Below are positions 1 to 6,286 of a stretch of 11,239 bases of DNA, piece by piece. The stretch spans positions 1 to 11,239 of the forward strand of contig JAUSPJ010000396.1 in the NCBI GenBank assembly GCA_030655795.1, in the 5' to 3' direction. Each line of letters starts with the position of its first letter. Positions within the stretch are counted from its first letter, which is position 1. Made by a program: the position numbers and the translations under genes. A model generated the notes under the pieces. That model was given only the letters and a program-made list of their open reading frames with translations. It made no database searches and had not been told where the DNA came from. This DNA is from Fidelibacterota bacterium (GTDB taxonomy: Bacteria; Fidelibacterota; UBA2242).

Positions 1-396
1 CTTATATAAAGAATCTTCCGTAACCCGCATCAACTGTTGTCTGGTTTCATCAACCTGACCAACTGCAAAGGTAAAGGCAGCATCTCCGTAGTACCTGCCT
101 TTCAGAGCGCCGACATCGATCCCAATGATCTCGCCTTCACATAATTCACGCTGTGACGGTATCCCATGAACAACCTGTTCATCGATACTGGCACATATAC
201 TGGCCGGGAAACCGTTATACCCCTTAAAGGCTGGTTGAGCATCCTGGCTGTGAATATATTCCTCTGCCAGTTTGTCCAGAGCCAGAGTGGATATTCCCGG
301 TTTGATCGCTTTTCCGAGAAGCACAAGAGTTTCGGCAACGATCCGATTGCTCTCTCTGATCTTTTCGACTTCTTCTAGAGAACGAATATAGATCAT
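1..396 (-). CDS. map: Type I methionine aminopeptidase, N-terminal 132 residues (3' end outside window)
   Basis: Removes the initiator methionine from nascent proteins at the ribosome exit tunnel, using a dinuclear metal centre in a pita-bread fold. The reading frame is open from an ATG at 396-394 through position 1 with no stop, so only the N-terminal half or so is present. It begins MIYIRSLEEVEKIRESN, the usual start of family I without a zinc-finger extension. Visible signature residues are the catalytic His in VVHGIP (H77, E. coli H79) and the first two metal ligands in GIDVG and GDAAFTF (D94 and D105, E. coli D97 and D108). The remaining ligands (a His and two Glu) would lie beyond the left edge. 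The start is 7 bp after the secY stop, and upstream purines are poor (TAAGCG), so translation is probably coupled to secY. There is no adk between secY and map. An in-frame later start would remove the conserved N-terminal helix. Confidence 0.97.
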   Translation of the reverse strand, partial: MIYIRSLEEVEKIRESNRIVAETLVLLGKAIKPGISTLALDKLAEEYIHSQDAQPAFKGYNGFPASICASIDEQVVHGIPSQRELCEGEIIGIDVGALKGRYYGDAAFTFAVGQVDETRQQLMRVTEDSLYK

Positions 397-403
397 TATG
401 CGC

Positions 404-1744
404 TTAGCGGCGACGGCCCTTCATTTTTCCGCTTTTCAAAAATCCATCATAATGTCTCATCAGCAGATGTGATTCAATCTGCTGCAATGTATCCAACGCA
501 ACACCAACAATAATCAAGAGGCTGGTGCCGCCAAAAAAGGACGCTACATCATAGGGCAGGTCCATAACTTTCATCAATATATATGGAAAGATCGCAACGA
601 AAGCCAGAAAAAACGAACCCGGCAATGTCACTTTTGTCAAAATATTGTCAATAAATTCCGCGGTTCTTTTACCCGGACGGATACCCGGAATAAATCCGCC
701 GTACTTTTTCATATTATCGGCAACTTCAACCGGATTAAAGGCTATTGCCGTATAGAAATAGGTAAAGAAGACAATCAAACCACCAAATATTATCCAGTAC
801 ACCAGAGATTGGTAAGAGAAGAACTGCATGGCACCCTGGATAAAGTCACTGTTCGGGAAAAAAGTGCCGATTGTATTCGGGATAAACATGATCGCCTGGG
901 CAAAGATAATCGGCATGACACCAGCCGTATTTACCCGCAAGGGAATATGAGTCGCCTGGCCGCCGTATACCTTACGGCCAACAACACGTTTGGCATACTG
1001 AACCGGAATCTTACGCTGTCCCTGGGTCAATAGCACGACAAATCCAACAATCACAAACATCAATGCGATCAGCACTATTTCTGTAAAAATACCCCGGACA
1101 TCTTCCCGTACAAGGGCGATTTCACTTAATACAACGTTGGGAAACCGGGCCAGAATACCAATCATAATAATCATGGAGATTCCGTTTCCAATTCCCCGCT
1201 CAGTGATTCGTTCACCCAGCCACATCATTAAAATTGTTCCCGTGGTCATTGTCAGCATCGTCATCAGGGTAAAACCGATTCCCGGAATCGGAACAACCGG
1301 CAGAATCTGGTTGCCAACACGCGCCGACATCTGCGGGCTCATTAGCAACTGGGCGATACTGAAAGACTGCAAACCGGCGATCAGAACCGTTCCGTAACGG
1401 GTAATCTGGGTTATTTTTTTCCGTCCCTCTTCACCCTCTTTCTGGAGTTTCTGAAAATACGGAATAACGGCACCCAGCAACTGAATGATAATCGAAGCAC
1501 TAATATAGGGCATAATACCGAGCGCAAATAATGTGGCTCTTGAAAATGCGCCACCGGCAAACAGATCGTACAGACCGAACAACGTCGTGGAGAAGTTGCG
1601 CATGGCAGCCCCTAATACTTCGCTGTCAATTCCCGGAGTAGGGACATGTGCGCCGACTCTAACGATCGTTAAAATCGCCAGTGTGTACAGAATCCGTTTT
1701 CGTAATTCAGGAATTCGGAATATGCTCTGAAATTGTTGCTTCAT
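404..1744 (-). CDS. secY: Preprotein translocase channel subunit SecY
   Basis: The central channel of the SecYEG translocon in the inner membrane, through which SecA or ribosomes pass exported and membrane proteins. The 446 residues match the family length. About ten hydrophobic segments can be seen, roughly at 17-37, 72-92, 117-137, 157-177, 185-203, 220-240, 272-295, 313-336, 374-394 and 404-424, with a plug region near 60-70 after the first. The cytosolic C5 loop carries GFIPGIRPGKRT (350-361), whose Arg356 corresponds to E. coli R357, needed for SecA-dependent transport. The C-terminus ends in HYDGFLKSGKMKGRRR, a basic cytosolic tail. The ATG at 1744-1742 overlaps the rplO stop in an ATGA junction, and AAAGG lies about 10 nt upstream inside rplO, so the two are translationally coupled. 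Placement at the end of the spc-type block is standard. Nothing looks damaged. Confidence 0.99.
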   Translation of the reverse strand: MKQQFQSIFRIPELRKRILYTLAILTIVRVGAHVPTPGIDSEVLGAAMRNFSTTLFGLYDLFAGGAFSRATLFALGIMPYISASIIIQLLGAVIPYFQKLQKEGEEGRKKITQITRYGTVLIAGLQSFSIAQLLMSPQMSARVGNQILPVVPIPGIGFTLMTMLTMTTGTILMMWLGERITERGIGNGISMIIMIGILARFPNVVLSEIALVREDVRGIFTEIVLIALMFVIVGFVVLLTQGQRKIPVQYAKRVVGRKVYGGQATHIPLRVNTAGVMPIIFAQAIMFIPNTIGTFFPNSDFIQGAMQFFSYQSLVYWIIFGGLIVFFTYFYTAIAFNPVEVADNMKKYGGFIPGIRPGKRTAEFIDNILTKVTLPGSFFLAFVAIFPYILMKVMDLPYDVASFFGGTSLLIIVGVALDTLQQIESHLLMRHYDGFLKSGKMKGRRR

Positions 1745-2178
1745 AGAATTACAGCCTTTCCACCACTCGCTTCAATTTTTTCTACTGCTGTACTGCTGAA
1801 TGCATTTGCGGTGACTGTGACCGCCTCTTTAAGGTCGCCGACTCCAAGCACTTTCACCGGTTTGGAAAGTGTTTTGATGATACCTTTTTCATACAAAATT
1901 TCCAGGCTGACTTCCGGCAGCTGCAGACGGGCAATGGTACAAAGATTGACAATCTGTACATCTTCCCGGAATATATTCGTGAAACCACGTTTTGGAAGCC
2001 GTCGGTAAATAGGCATGGTCCCACCTTCGACCCAGGCTCTGTGTTTTGATCCTGAGCGTGAATGATAACCTTTATGCCCGCGCCCGGCGGTTCCACCGTT
2101 TCCGGAAGCCTGACCTTTTCCGCGACGTTTTCTTACTTTTGTTGAACCAGGGGTAGTAGTGAGAGAACCAAGATTCAT
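1741..2178 (-). CDS. rplO: 50S ribosomal protein L15 (uL15)
   Basis: A late-assembling large-subunit protein whose extended N-terminal tail threads into 23S rRNA domains. Of 145 residues, the first 60 or so are glycine- and arginine-rich and probably unstructured outside the ribosome (for example RKRRGKGQASGNGGTAGRGHKG, split around residues 16-37). The globular part follows, with the family-typical MPIYRRLPKRGF at 55-66 and a C-terminal ASGGKAVIL. The ATG at 2178-2176 sits 2 bp after the rpmD stop, with AAGGA about 6-7 nt upstream inside the end of rpmD. The stop codon overlaps the secY start by 4 nt. Length and order (rpmD-rplO-secY) are normal for the spc block. Other-frame ORFs here are shadows of the Gly/Arg-rich codons. 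Confidence 0.98.
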   Translation of the reverse strand: MNLGSLTTTPGSTKVRKRRGKGQASGNGGTAGRGHKGYHSRSGSKHRAWVEGGTMPIYRRLPKRGFTNIFREDVQIVNLCTIARLQLPEVSLEILYEKGIIKTLSKPVKVLGVGDLKEAVTVTANAFSSTAVEKIEASGGKAVIL

Positions 2179-2180
2179 AA

Positions 2181-2381
2181 CTATTCCTTAACTTCTTCGA
2201 CTTTTAATAAATGTTCAATCGCCTTAATCATCCCTCTGATTGCCGGATTATCAGGTTGTTCAACTGTATGATGCATCCGTTTTAAGCCCAATGCTTCGAG
2301 GGTTTTCCAAGTCCGCTGACGATAACCAATGGGACTTTTAATCTGTGTAATCCGCAATGTTGCATTTGTCTTTTTACTCAT
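2181..2381 (-). CDS. rpmD: 50S ribosomal protein L30 (uL30)
   Basis: A small large-subunit protein binding 23S rRNA. It has 66 residues, slightly longer than the 58-60 of many bacteria because of a charged C-terminal KVEEVKE. The diagnostic core is LRITQIKSPIGYRQRTWKTL at 9-28, followed by LGLKRMHHTVEQPDNPAIRGM, the bacterial-type L30 pattern ending in a helix. The ATG at 2381-2379 overlaps the rpsE stop as ATGA, with AGGAG 11 nt upstream inside the end of rpsE. Downstream, rplO begins after 2 bp. L30 is missing from some bacterial lineages, so its presence is mildly informative for placement. No internal defects are seen. Confidence 0.98.
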   Translation of the reverse strand: MSKKTNATLRITQIKSPIGYRQRTWKTLEALGLKRMHHTVEQPDNPAIRGMIKAIEHLLKVEEVKE

Positions 2382-2884
2382 GAACCAAATATCTCCTGAA
2401 GCGTCATTCCTCGTTTATGCGCAACCATATAGGGATCTTTTAACTGCTGCAGAGCACGCATGGTTGCTTTCACTATATTGTGAGTGTTGTTTGAGCCGAT
2501 GGATTTGGACAGAATATCGCGGACACCAACCTGCTCCATGATCGCACGAATAGGACCGCCGGCAATAATTCCCGTACCGGGCGAGGCTGGTTTCAGAATA
2601 ACCACAGCGGCGCCGTACTTTGCCTGAATGGCATGGGGAATGGTACCATTGATAACCGGAATTTTCACAATGCTTTTCTTGGCATTCTCTTTACCTTTGG
2701 AAACTGCAGTTGTTACTTCAAGCGCTTTTCCCAAACCAATGCCAACATATCCTTTACCGTCACCGACGGCAACAACGGCATTAAAACTAAATCTGCGACC
2801 ACCGGTAACCACTTTTGCCACACGGTTTATTTTTATCACTTTTTCTTCGAGCAGTTCCAACTGAGTGGGATCGACTGATTTCAA
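2378..2884 (-). CDS. rpsE: 30S ribosomal protein S5 (uS5), TTG start
   Basis: A small-subunit protein near the mRNA entry site that influences decoding fidelity, helicase activity at the entry tunnel and spectinomycin sensitivity. The 168 residues match the family. The double-stranded-RNA-binding-like N-terminal domain carries the signature running from GGRRFSFNAVVAVGDGKGYV (28-47) through GIGLGKALEVTTA (48-60). The C-terminal domain includes PASPGTGIIAGGPIRAIME at 99-117. The start is TTG at 2884-2882. The in-frame codons upstream run back to the TAA of rplR with no ATG, GTG or other TTG among them, and the first downstream Met is residue 115, so no alternative fits the conserved N-terminus (KSVDPTQLELLEEKVIKIN). 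A strong AAGGAG lies 7 nt upstream and compensates for the weak start codon. The stop overlaps the rpmD start. Confidence 0.98.
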   Translation of the reverse strand: MKSVDPTQLELLEEKVIKINRVAKVVTGGRRFSFNAVVAVGDGKGYVGIGLGKALEVTTAVSKGKENAKKSIVKIPVINGTIPHAIQAKYGAAVVILKPASPGTGIIAGGPIRAIMEQVGVRDILSKSIGSNNTHNIVKATMRALQQLKDPYMVAHKRGMTLQEIFGS

Positions 2885-2905
2885 ATTGATTCTCCTTTGA
2901 GATTA
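2885..2905 (-). promoter_or_regulatory. rpsE ribosome-binding region fixing a TTG start
   Basis: The rplR stop TAA (2905-2903) is in frame with rpsE and only seven codons upstream of its TTG. The intervening codons read TCT CAA AGG AGA ATC AAT, so TTG is the first usual initiator in the frame. AAGGAG occupies 2897-2892 with a 7-nt spacer to TTG, close to ideal. This decides the start by sequence alone. Confidence 0.85.
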
Positions 2906-3277
2906 AAATTCCAATCCGGCTTTTCGGGCGGCATCTGCCAATGCTTTTATACGGCCATGATACTTGAATCCGCCACGATCAAACACAACAGTATTTATCT
3001 TCTTTTCAAGCGCCTTTTTAGCAATAAGCTCGCCAACCATTACACTTTTTTCGGTTTTGGATGTACCCTTTTTAACATTTGCCTTGATATCCGGCGAAAG
3101 ATCAGAAACAGTCATGATTGATTTTTCAGACTGATCATCGATTAATTGTGCATAAATGTGGCTCAGGCTGCGATAGACTGCCAGGCGAGGACGTTCTGCC
3201 GTACCACTGATATGTTTCCGAATATGACCCTTTCGGCGAAGTCTTGTTTGTATTTTTTCACATTTTTTCGTACTCAT
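2903..3277 (-). CDS. rplR: 50S ribosomal protein L18 (uL18)
   Basis: Binds 5S rRNA and joins it with L5 to the central protuberance of the large subunit. Of 124 residues, the N-terminus is basic and flexible (RLRRKGHIRKHISGT, about 12-26), followed by the family pattern ERPRLAVYRSLSHIYAQLIDD (28-48). The C-terminal half has VGELIAKKALEKKINTVVFDRGGFKYHGRIKALADAARKAGLEF, read as two parts, 81-100 and 101-124; the FDRGGFKYHGRIKALADAAR core is diagnostic. The ATG at 3277-3275 has AGGGG about 8 nt upstream, overlapping the rplF TAG stop. It lies 11 bp after rplF and 18 bp before rpsE. The short insertion around 56-78 (a polar, lysine-rich loop) is common in the family. Confidence 0.98.
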   Translation of the reverse strand: MSTKKCEKIQTRLRRKGHIRKHISGTAERPRLAVYRSLSHIYAQLIDDQSEKSIMTVSDLSPDIKANVKKGTSKTEKSVMVGELIAKKALEKKINTVVFDRGGFKYHGRIKALADAARKAGLEF

Positions 3278-3288
3278 TCCGAAATCCC

Positions 3289-3831
3289 CTATTTCACACC
3301 AACTTTTTTACCGGCTTTTCTGCGTATTTTTTCTCCCTGATAACGGATACCTTTCCCTTTGTACGGTTCCGGAGATTTAACTGATCGGATTTTTGCCGCC
3401 ATCTGGCCGACTTGCTGCTTATTAATTCCACTTACAGCAATTGTCAGGTTCTTTGGTACCGTAAGGGTTATACCTTCAGTAGGTGTTATCAAAACTGAAT
3501 GAGAAAAACCAATATTTAGTAAGAGAGAATTACCCCTCATTTCAGCTGAATACCCAACTCCGGTGATTTCCAATGTTTTTTCAAACCCTTTTATGACGCC
3601 TTCCACCATATTCGCAATCAGCATTCGGGTAAGTCCGTGCAATGAACGATGGGTTTTGCTATCACTGGGACGGGTCACAACGATTTCTTTATCTTCTTGT
3701 ACAACAGTGATTTCAGATGAATACTCCCAGGTCAGTTCACCTTTTGGGCCTTTAACAGTAATGGCATTGGCATTTATCGCCACTTCAGTATTTTCTGGTA
3801 TTGGTATGGGTTTTTTACCGATTCTAGACAC
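3289..3831 (-). CDS. rplF: 50S ribosomal protein L6 (uL6), GTG start
   Basis: A two-domain large-subunit protein near the sarcin-ricin loop and the base of the L7/L12 stalk, where translation factors dock. The 180 residues match the family. It opens with SRIGKKPIPIP and contains the two duplicated alpha/beta domains, with ITVKGPKGEL at 24-33 and EITGVGYSAEMRGNSLLLNIGFSH over 88-111. The C-terminal family signature SPEPYKGKGIRYQGEKIRRK spans 153-172. The start is GTG at 3831-3829: a TAA two codons upstream (3837-3835) is in frame, so no longer version is possible. The gap to the upstream rpsH, 23 bp, is one of the two largest in the window but holds only the ribosome-binding site. Confidence 0.98.
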   Translation of the reverse strand: MSRIGKKPIPIPENTEVAINANAITVKGPKGELTWEYSSEITVVQEDKEIVVTRPSDSKTHRSLHGLTRMLIANMVEGVIKGFEKTLEITGVGYSAEMRGNSLLLNIGFSHSVLITPTEGITLTVPKNLTIAVSGINKQQVGQMAAKIRSVKSPEPYKGKGIRYQGEKIRRKAGKKVGVK

Positions 3832-3843
3832 AGTTTACTCCTT
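3829..3843 (-). promoter_or_regulatory. rplF ribosome-binding site and GTG start
   Basis: AAGGAG at 3843-3838 lies 6 nt before GTG. The spacer TAAACT contains an in-frame TAA, so the GTG is the only start compatible with the conserved N-terminus. Confidence 0.85.
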
Positions 3844-3854
3844 GCTTAAAAGCA

Positions 3855-4253
3855 TTACCAAATATGACAAAGCACTTCGCCGCCGACGTTGTTCTTTCGG
3901 GCGATCTTATCGGTTACCACACCTATCGGTGTTGACATAACTGCGACACCAAGGCCTGCCAATACCCGAGGTATATCGATAGCATTTACATATTTACGAC
4001 GCCCCGGACTGCTAATACGTTTCAGACCTTCAATGATCGGAGATCCGTCTTTAGCATATCTTAGATAGACGCGGATAATTCCCTGCTTGCCATCATTTAT
4101 CAGGATAAAATCCTTAATATACTTTTCATGTTTTAAAATTAACGAAATCCGTTTTTTCATATTGGAAGCCGGAATATCAACCCATCGGTGATTCGCGGCC
4201 AATCCATTACGAATTCTTGTAAGATAATCAGAAATTGGATCTGTTACTGGCAT
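3855..4253 (-). CDS. rpsH: 30S ribosomal protein S8 (uS8)
   Basis: A primary 16S rRNA-binding protein of the platform, binding helix 21. In E. coli it also represses spc operon translation at the rplE start; no comparable hairpin is obvious to me at rplE here. The 132 residues match the family. The N-terminal half reads VTDPISDYLTRIRNGLAANH (3-22) and PASNMKKRI (28-36). The C-terminal half contains KRISSPGRRKYV (78-89) and the rRNA-binding signature beginning STPIGVVTDKIARKNNVGGE (107-126), ending VLCHIW. The ATG at 4253-4251 has AGGAG 10 nt upstream, just after the rpsN stop. The sequence style resembles FCB-group S8 proteins (inference from memory). Confidence 0.98.
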   Translation of the reverse strand: MPVTDPISDYLTRIRNGLAANHRWVDIPASNMKKRISLILKHEKYIKDFILINDGKQGIIRVYLRYAKDGSPIIEGLKRISSPGRRKYVNAIDIPRVLAGLGVAVMSTPIGVVTDKIARKNNVGGEVLCHIW

Positions 4254-4271
4254 ATTTAAATTTCTCCTGTT

Positions 4272-4457
4272 TTACCAGCTAGCTTTTGTAATACCTGGAA
4301 TTTCACCTTTGAGAGCTAACTCTCGGAAACATAAACGACACAGGCCGAATTTACGGTAGTATGAACGCGGTCTGCCGCAAACCGAACATCTGTTGACCGT
4401 CCGGGTAGAGAATTTTGGTTTACGCTTCGCTTTTGCGATCAAAGATTTTTTTGCCAT
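4272..4457 (-). CDS. rpsN: 30S ribosomal protein S14, zinc-binding short form (uS14, type Z)
   Basis: A late-assembling protein of the small-subunit head, contacting S3 and S10. At 61 residues it is the short type-Z form (the zinc-free form is about 89-101 residues). The zinc ribbon ligands are plain: CSVC at 24-27 and CRLC at 40-43, separated by 12 residues. The conserved C-terminal LALKGEIPGITKASW follows. The ATG at 4457-4455 comes 1 bp after the rplE stop, with GGGGAG 10 nt upstream inside the end of rplE, so the two are tightly coupled. Codons 2-4 make a run of seven A residues. Some bacteria carry a second, zinc-free copy induced under zinc starvation by Zur; whether this one does cannot be seen here. 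Confidence 0.99.
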   Translation of the reverse strand: MAKKSLIAKAKRKPKFSTRTVNRCSVCGRPRSYYRKFGLCRLCFRELALKGEIPGITKASW

Positions 4458-4458
4458 A

Positions 4459-5055
4459 TCAGTTATTCTCCCCTGCGGCTTCGTCTTTTACTGGTCGTTT
4501 TTTGAATGGAAACCCGAACAGTAACAGCAGTTCATGTGCTTCCGCATCGGTTTTTGCGGTTGTCGTCAATGTAATATTCATTCCGCGAATTTTATCGACT
4601 TTATCATAATCAATTTCGGGAAAAATGATCTGCTCTTTGATGCCCATATTGTAATTCCCGCGACCATCAAACGCCTTATCCGGCAGTCCGGAAAAGTCAC
4701 GTACCCGCGGCAAAGCAATCGAAATAAGCCGGTCAAGAAATTCATACATCTTAGTCCGACGCAGGGTTACATTGCATCCTACGGGATCACCCTGACGGAT
4801 TTTAAAATTTGAAATTGCTTTTTTGGCACGAGTTATAACCGGCTGCTGACCAGTGATAATCCGAATGTCATCCTGGGCATGTTTCAGGGCCGCCGGTTCC
4901 TCCTTGGATTTACCGACACCAATATTCAGACTTATTTTCTGTAGTTTTGGGACTTCCATGGTGTTTTTGTAACCAAACTTCTTGATCATTGCCGGCACAA
5001 CGGTCGTATTGTATAGTTCTAAAAGTCTTGGTCTATATTCTGCTTTTTTAGCCAC
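4459..5055 (-). CDS. rplE: 50S ribosomal protein L5 (uL5), GTG start, extended C-terminus
   Basis: Binds 5S rRNA with L18 and contacts P-site tRNA from the central protuberance. It has 198 residues against about 179-185 in most bacteria. The core is intact: PKLQKISLNIGVG at 36-48, ITGQQPVITRAKKAISNFKI at 67-86, and the RDFSGLP...RGNYNMGIKEQIIFPEI region at 119-148. The extra length is an N-terminal KKAEYRPRLLELYN lead-in and a polar tail KKRPVKDEAAGENN after the usual end at GFPF (181-184). The start is GTG at 5055-5053, with a TAA immediately upstream in frame (5058-5056). The stop is 1 bp before the rpsN start. Confidence 0.98.
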   Translation of the reverse strand: MAKKAEYRPRLLELYNTTVVPAMIKKFGYKNTMEVPKLQKISLNIGVGKSKEEPAALKHAQDDIRIITGQQPVITRAKKAISNFKIRQGDPVGCNVTLRRTKMYEFLDRLISIALPRVRDFSGLPDKAFDGRGNYNMGIKEQIIFPEIDYDKVDKIRGMNITLTTTAKTDAEAHELLLLFGFPFKKRPVKDEAAGENN

Positions 5056-5067
5056 TTATGACTCCTT
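5053..5067 (-). promoter_or_regulatory. rplE ribosome-binding site and GTG start
   Basis: AAGGAG at 5067-5062 overlaps the last base of the rplX stop, with a 6-nt spacer TCATAA to GTG. The final three bases of the spacer are a stop in the rplE frame, fixing the GTG as the start. Confidence 0.85.
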
Positions 5068-5381
5068 TAATTAGCGTCAATTACTTCGCCGGTCTCTTTT
5101 GAATAGCGAACCTTTTTTCCATCTTTCAGTGTTTTGTAACCAACTTTAGTCGGTTTATTATTAAAAAGGAGTGCAATGTTCGACATGTGGATCGGCGCTT
5201 CTTTTTCCACAATTCCGCCCTGCTGATTGTTCTGGCTGGGACGTGTATGCCGCTTAATAAAATTCACACCTTCAACAATAACCCGATCGGTATTCAGATA
5301 GACCTTTAATACCCGTCCGGTTTTACCTTTATAATTACCGGAAATAACTTTAACCATATCGCTTTTCCGAATTCGAATCAT
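5067..5381 (-). CDS. rplX: 50S ribosomal protein L24 (uL24)
   Basis: An assembly initiator that binds the 5' part of 23S rRNA and sits near the peptide exit tunnel. The 104 residues match the family. An N-terminal KOW motif is clear: DMVKVISGNYKGKTGRVLKV at 8-27. It is followed by the conserved VEGVNFIKRHTRPSQ (36-50), GGIVEKEAPIHMSNIALL (55-72) and a basic C-terminal VGYKTLKDGKKVRYSKETGE. The ATG at 5381-5379 has AAGGAG 7 nt upstream, starting in the rplN stop codon. The gap to rplN is 12 bp. Confidence 0.98.
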   Translation of the reverse strand: MIRIRKSDMVKVISGNYKGKTGRVLKVYLNTDRVIVEGVNFIKRHTRPSQNNQQGGIVEKEAPIHMSNIALLFNNKPTKVGYKTLKDGKKVRYSKETGEVIDAN

Positions 5382-5393
5382 CCTAATTCTCCT

Positions 5394-5762
5394 TTACAGT
5401 ACCTCTGGGGCCATTGATACGATTTTCATATAGTTCTTTTCGCGCAGTTCTCTGGCCACCGGCCCAAAGATACGGGTTCCGCGAGGCTCAAAATTATTGT
5501 CAATCAGCACCGCAGCGTTATCATCGAATCGAATATAGGAACCGTCTTTACGACGAATTTCTTTCTTCGTACGGACGATTACGGCTTTGGATATTTCACC
5601 CTTTTTTACCATTCCGCCCGGTGATGCCTGTTTTACGGTTACAATAATTATATCGCCAATCGACGCATATCTCCGTCCTGAACCACCCAATACCCGGATA
5701 CACAGGACCTTTTTGGCTCCTGTATTATCGGCAACATTCATTCTTGTTTCTTGCTGTATCAT
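5394..5762 (-). CDS. rplN: 50S ribosomal protein L14 (uL14)
   Basis: A large-subunit interface protein forming bridges with 16S rRNA and the site where the silencing factor RsfS docks. The 122 residues match the near-universal length. The five-stranded barrel opens with MIQQETRMNVADNTGAKKVL (1-20); later come VKQASPGGMVKKGEISKAVI (43-62) and the signature stretch KDGSYIRFDDNAAVLI. The end has EPRGTRIFGPVARELRE. The ATG at 5762-5760 has an AAGGGG element about 9 nt upstream. The 25-bp gap to rpsQ is the largest in the window; in E. coli the boundary between the S10 and spc operons falls here, but I see no terminator hairpin and no promoter in it. Confidence 0.99.
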   Translation of the reverse strand: MIQQETRMNVADNTGAKKVLCIRVLGGSGRRYASIGDIIIVTVKQASPGGMVKKGEISKAVIVRTKKEIRRKDGSYIRFDDNAAVLIDNNFEPRGTRIFGPVARELREKNYMKIVSMAPEVL

Positions 5763-5787
5763 CGGAACTTCCCCTTAAAATTTCATC

Positions 5788-6039
5788 CTAGCGATCTAAT
5801 ACTTCTACTAAATTCCAGCATTTTAATCTGCTGAGCGGCCGGGATTCTTCTATCCGAACGACATCCCCAATCTGACATTTATTTTCGGGATCATGGGCAT
5901 AACACTTGGAAGTTCTGCGAATATATTTTCCATAGACCGAATGCTTCACGGTTCTTTCAATTGAAACAACAATGGTTTTATCCATTTTGTTACTAACGAC
6001 TTTTCCAACGAGAGATTTTTTATTTGTGCCTGATTCCAT
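5788..6039 (-). CDS. rpsQ: 30S ribosomal protein S17 (uS17)
   Basis: A primary 16S rRNA-binding protein with an OB fold, located in the body of the small subunit. The 83 residues match the family. Core motifs are LVGKVVSNKMDKTIVVSIER (10-29), HSVYGKYIRRTSKCYAHDPE (33-52), and GDVVRIEESRPLSRLKCWNL (58-77); the ESRPLSRLK segment is diagnostic. The ATG at 6039-6037 follows AGGAA about 8 nt upstream, within the 17-bp gap after rpmC. The position after rpmC is the usual end of the S10 block. Confidence 0.98.
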   Translation of the reverse strand: MESGTNKKSLVGKVVSNKMDKTIVVSIERTVKHSVYGKYIRRTSKCYAHDPENKCQIGDVVRIEESRPLSRLKCWNLVEVLDR

Positions 6040-6056
6040 CTTCTCTGTTCCTGTGT

Positions 6057-6275
6057 TTAGTTACCCTGTTTACCCTGTCGTTCGATGCCCAGTTTTGATT
6101 CATGCAAAACGGTCTTTATCTGGGCGATTTCCCGACGAACCTGTTTGATTTTCAGCGGGTTTTCCAACTGCTGCAGTGCTTTCTGAAACCGGAGGTTTTC
6201 CAGTGCTGTCATATTATCCTGAAGATTGGCTTCCAGCTCCGCAATTGACATATCTCTTAATTTACTTTTCTTCAC
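6057..6275 (-). CDS. rpmC: 50S ribosomal protein L29 (uL29), GTG start
   Basis: A small two-helix antiparallel protein at the tunnel exit, where together with L23 it forms docking surface for trigger factor and SRP. The 72 residues are slightly longer than the typical 63-67. The pattern KLRDMSIAELEANLQDNMTA (5-24), LENLRFQKALQQLENPLKIK (25-44) and QVRREIAQIKTVLHE shows the expected long helices. The start is GTG at 6275-6273, 1 bp after the rplP stop (TAG T GTG), with AGGAG 6 nt upstream inside the rplP coding end. The C-terminal tail GIERQGKQGN is polar and lineage-specific. Confidence 0.97.
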   Translation of the reverse strand: MKKSKLRDMSIAELEANLQDNMTALENLRFQKALQQLENPLKIKQVRREIAQIKTVLHESKLGIERQGKQGN

Positions 6276-6286
6276 ACTACGCTCCT
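6273..6286 (-). promoter_or_regulatory. rpmC ribosome-binding site and GTG start inside the rplP end
   Basis: AGGAG at 6286-6282 is formed by the last codons of rplP, with a 6-nt spacer that includes the rplP TAG. This arrangement implies translational coupling of L29 to L16. Confidence 0.75.

Noticed and set aside
102..338. Minus-strand ORF of 78 codons near the left edge
   Set aside because: It is out of frame with map, whose own frame is open from 396 to 1 and carries the catalytic His and metal ligands.
1137..1397. Plus-strand ORF of 86 codons rich in Ile and Pro inside secY
   Set aside because: It is the antisense reading of SecY membrane segments. There is no ribosome-binding site and no recognisable domain, and secY is certain on the other strand.
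1854..2096. Minus-strand ORF of 80 codons inside rplO
   Set aside because: It is an alternate frame of the Gly/Arg-rich L15 coding region.
2628..2878. Two overlapping plus-strand ORFs antisense to rpsE
   Set aside because: Both occupy the same bases in different frames and mirror the conserved S5 sequence, so they are shadows of constrained codons.
3832..3854. The 23-bp rpsH-rplF gap as a possible small regulatory element
   Set aside because: It contains only the rplF AAGGAG and a few A/T-rich bases. No inverted repeat of useful length is visible.
3563..3940. Plus-strand ORF of 125 codons, the longest antisense frame, across rplF and rpsH
   Set aside because: It spans the junction of two well-supported genes, has no ribosome-binding site, and its protein shows no known pattern.
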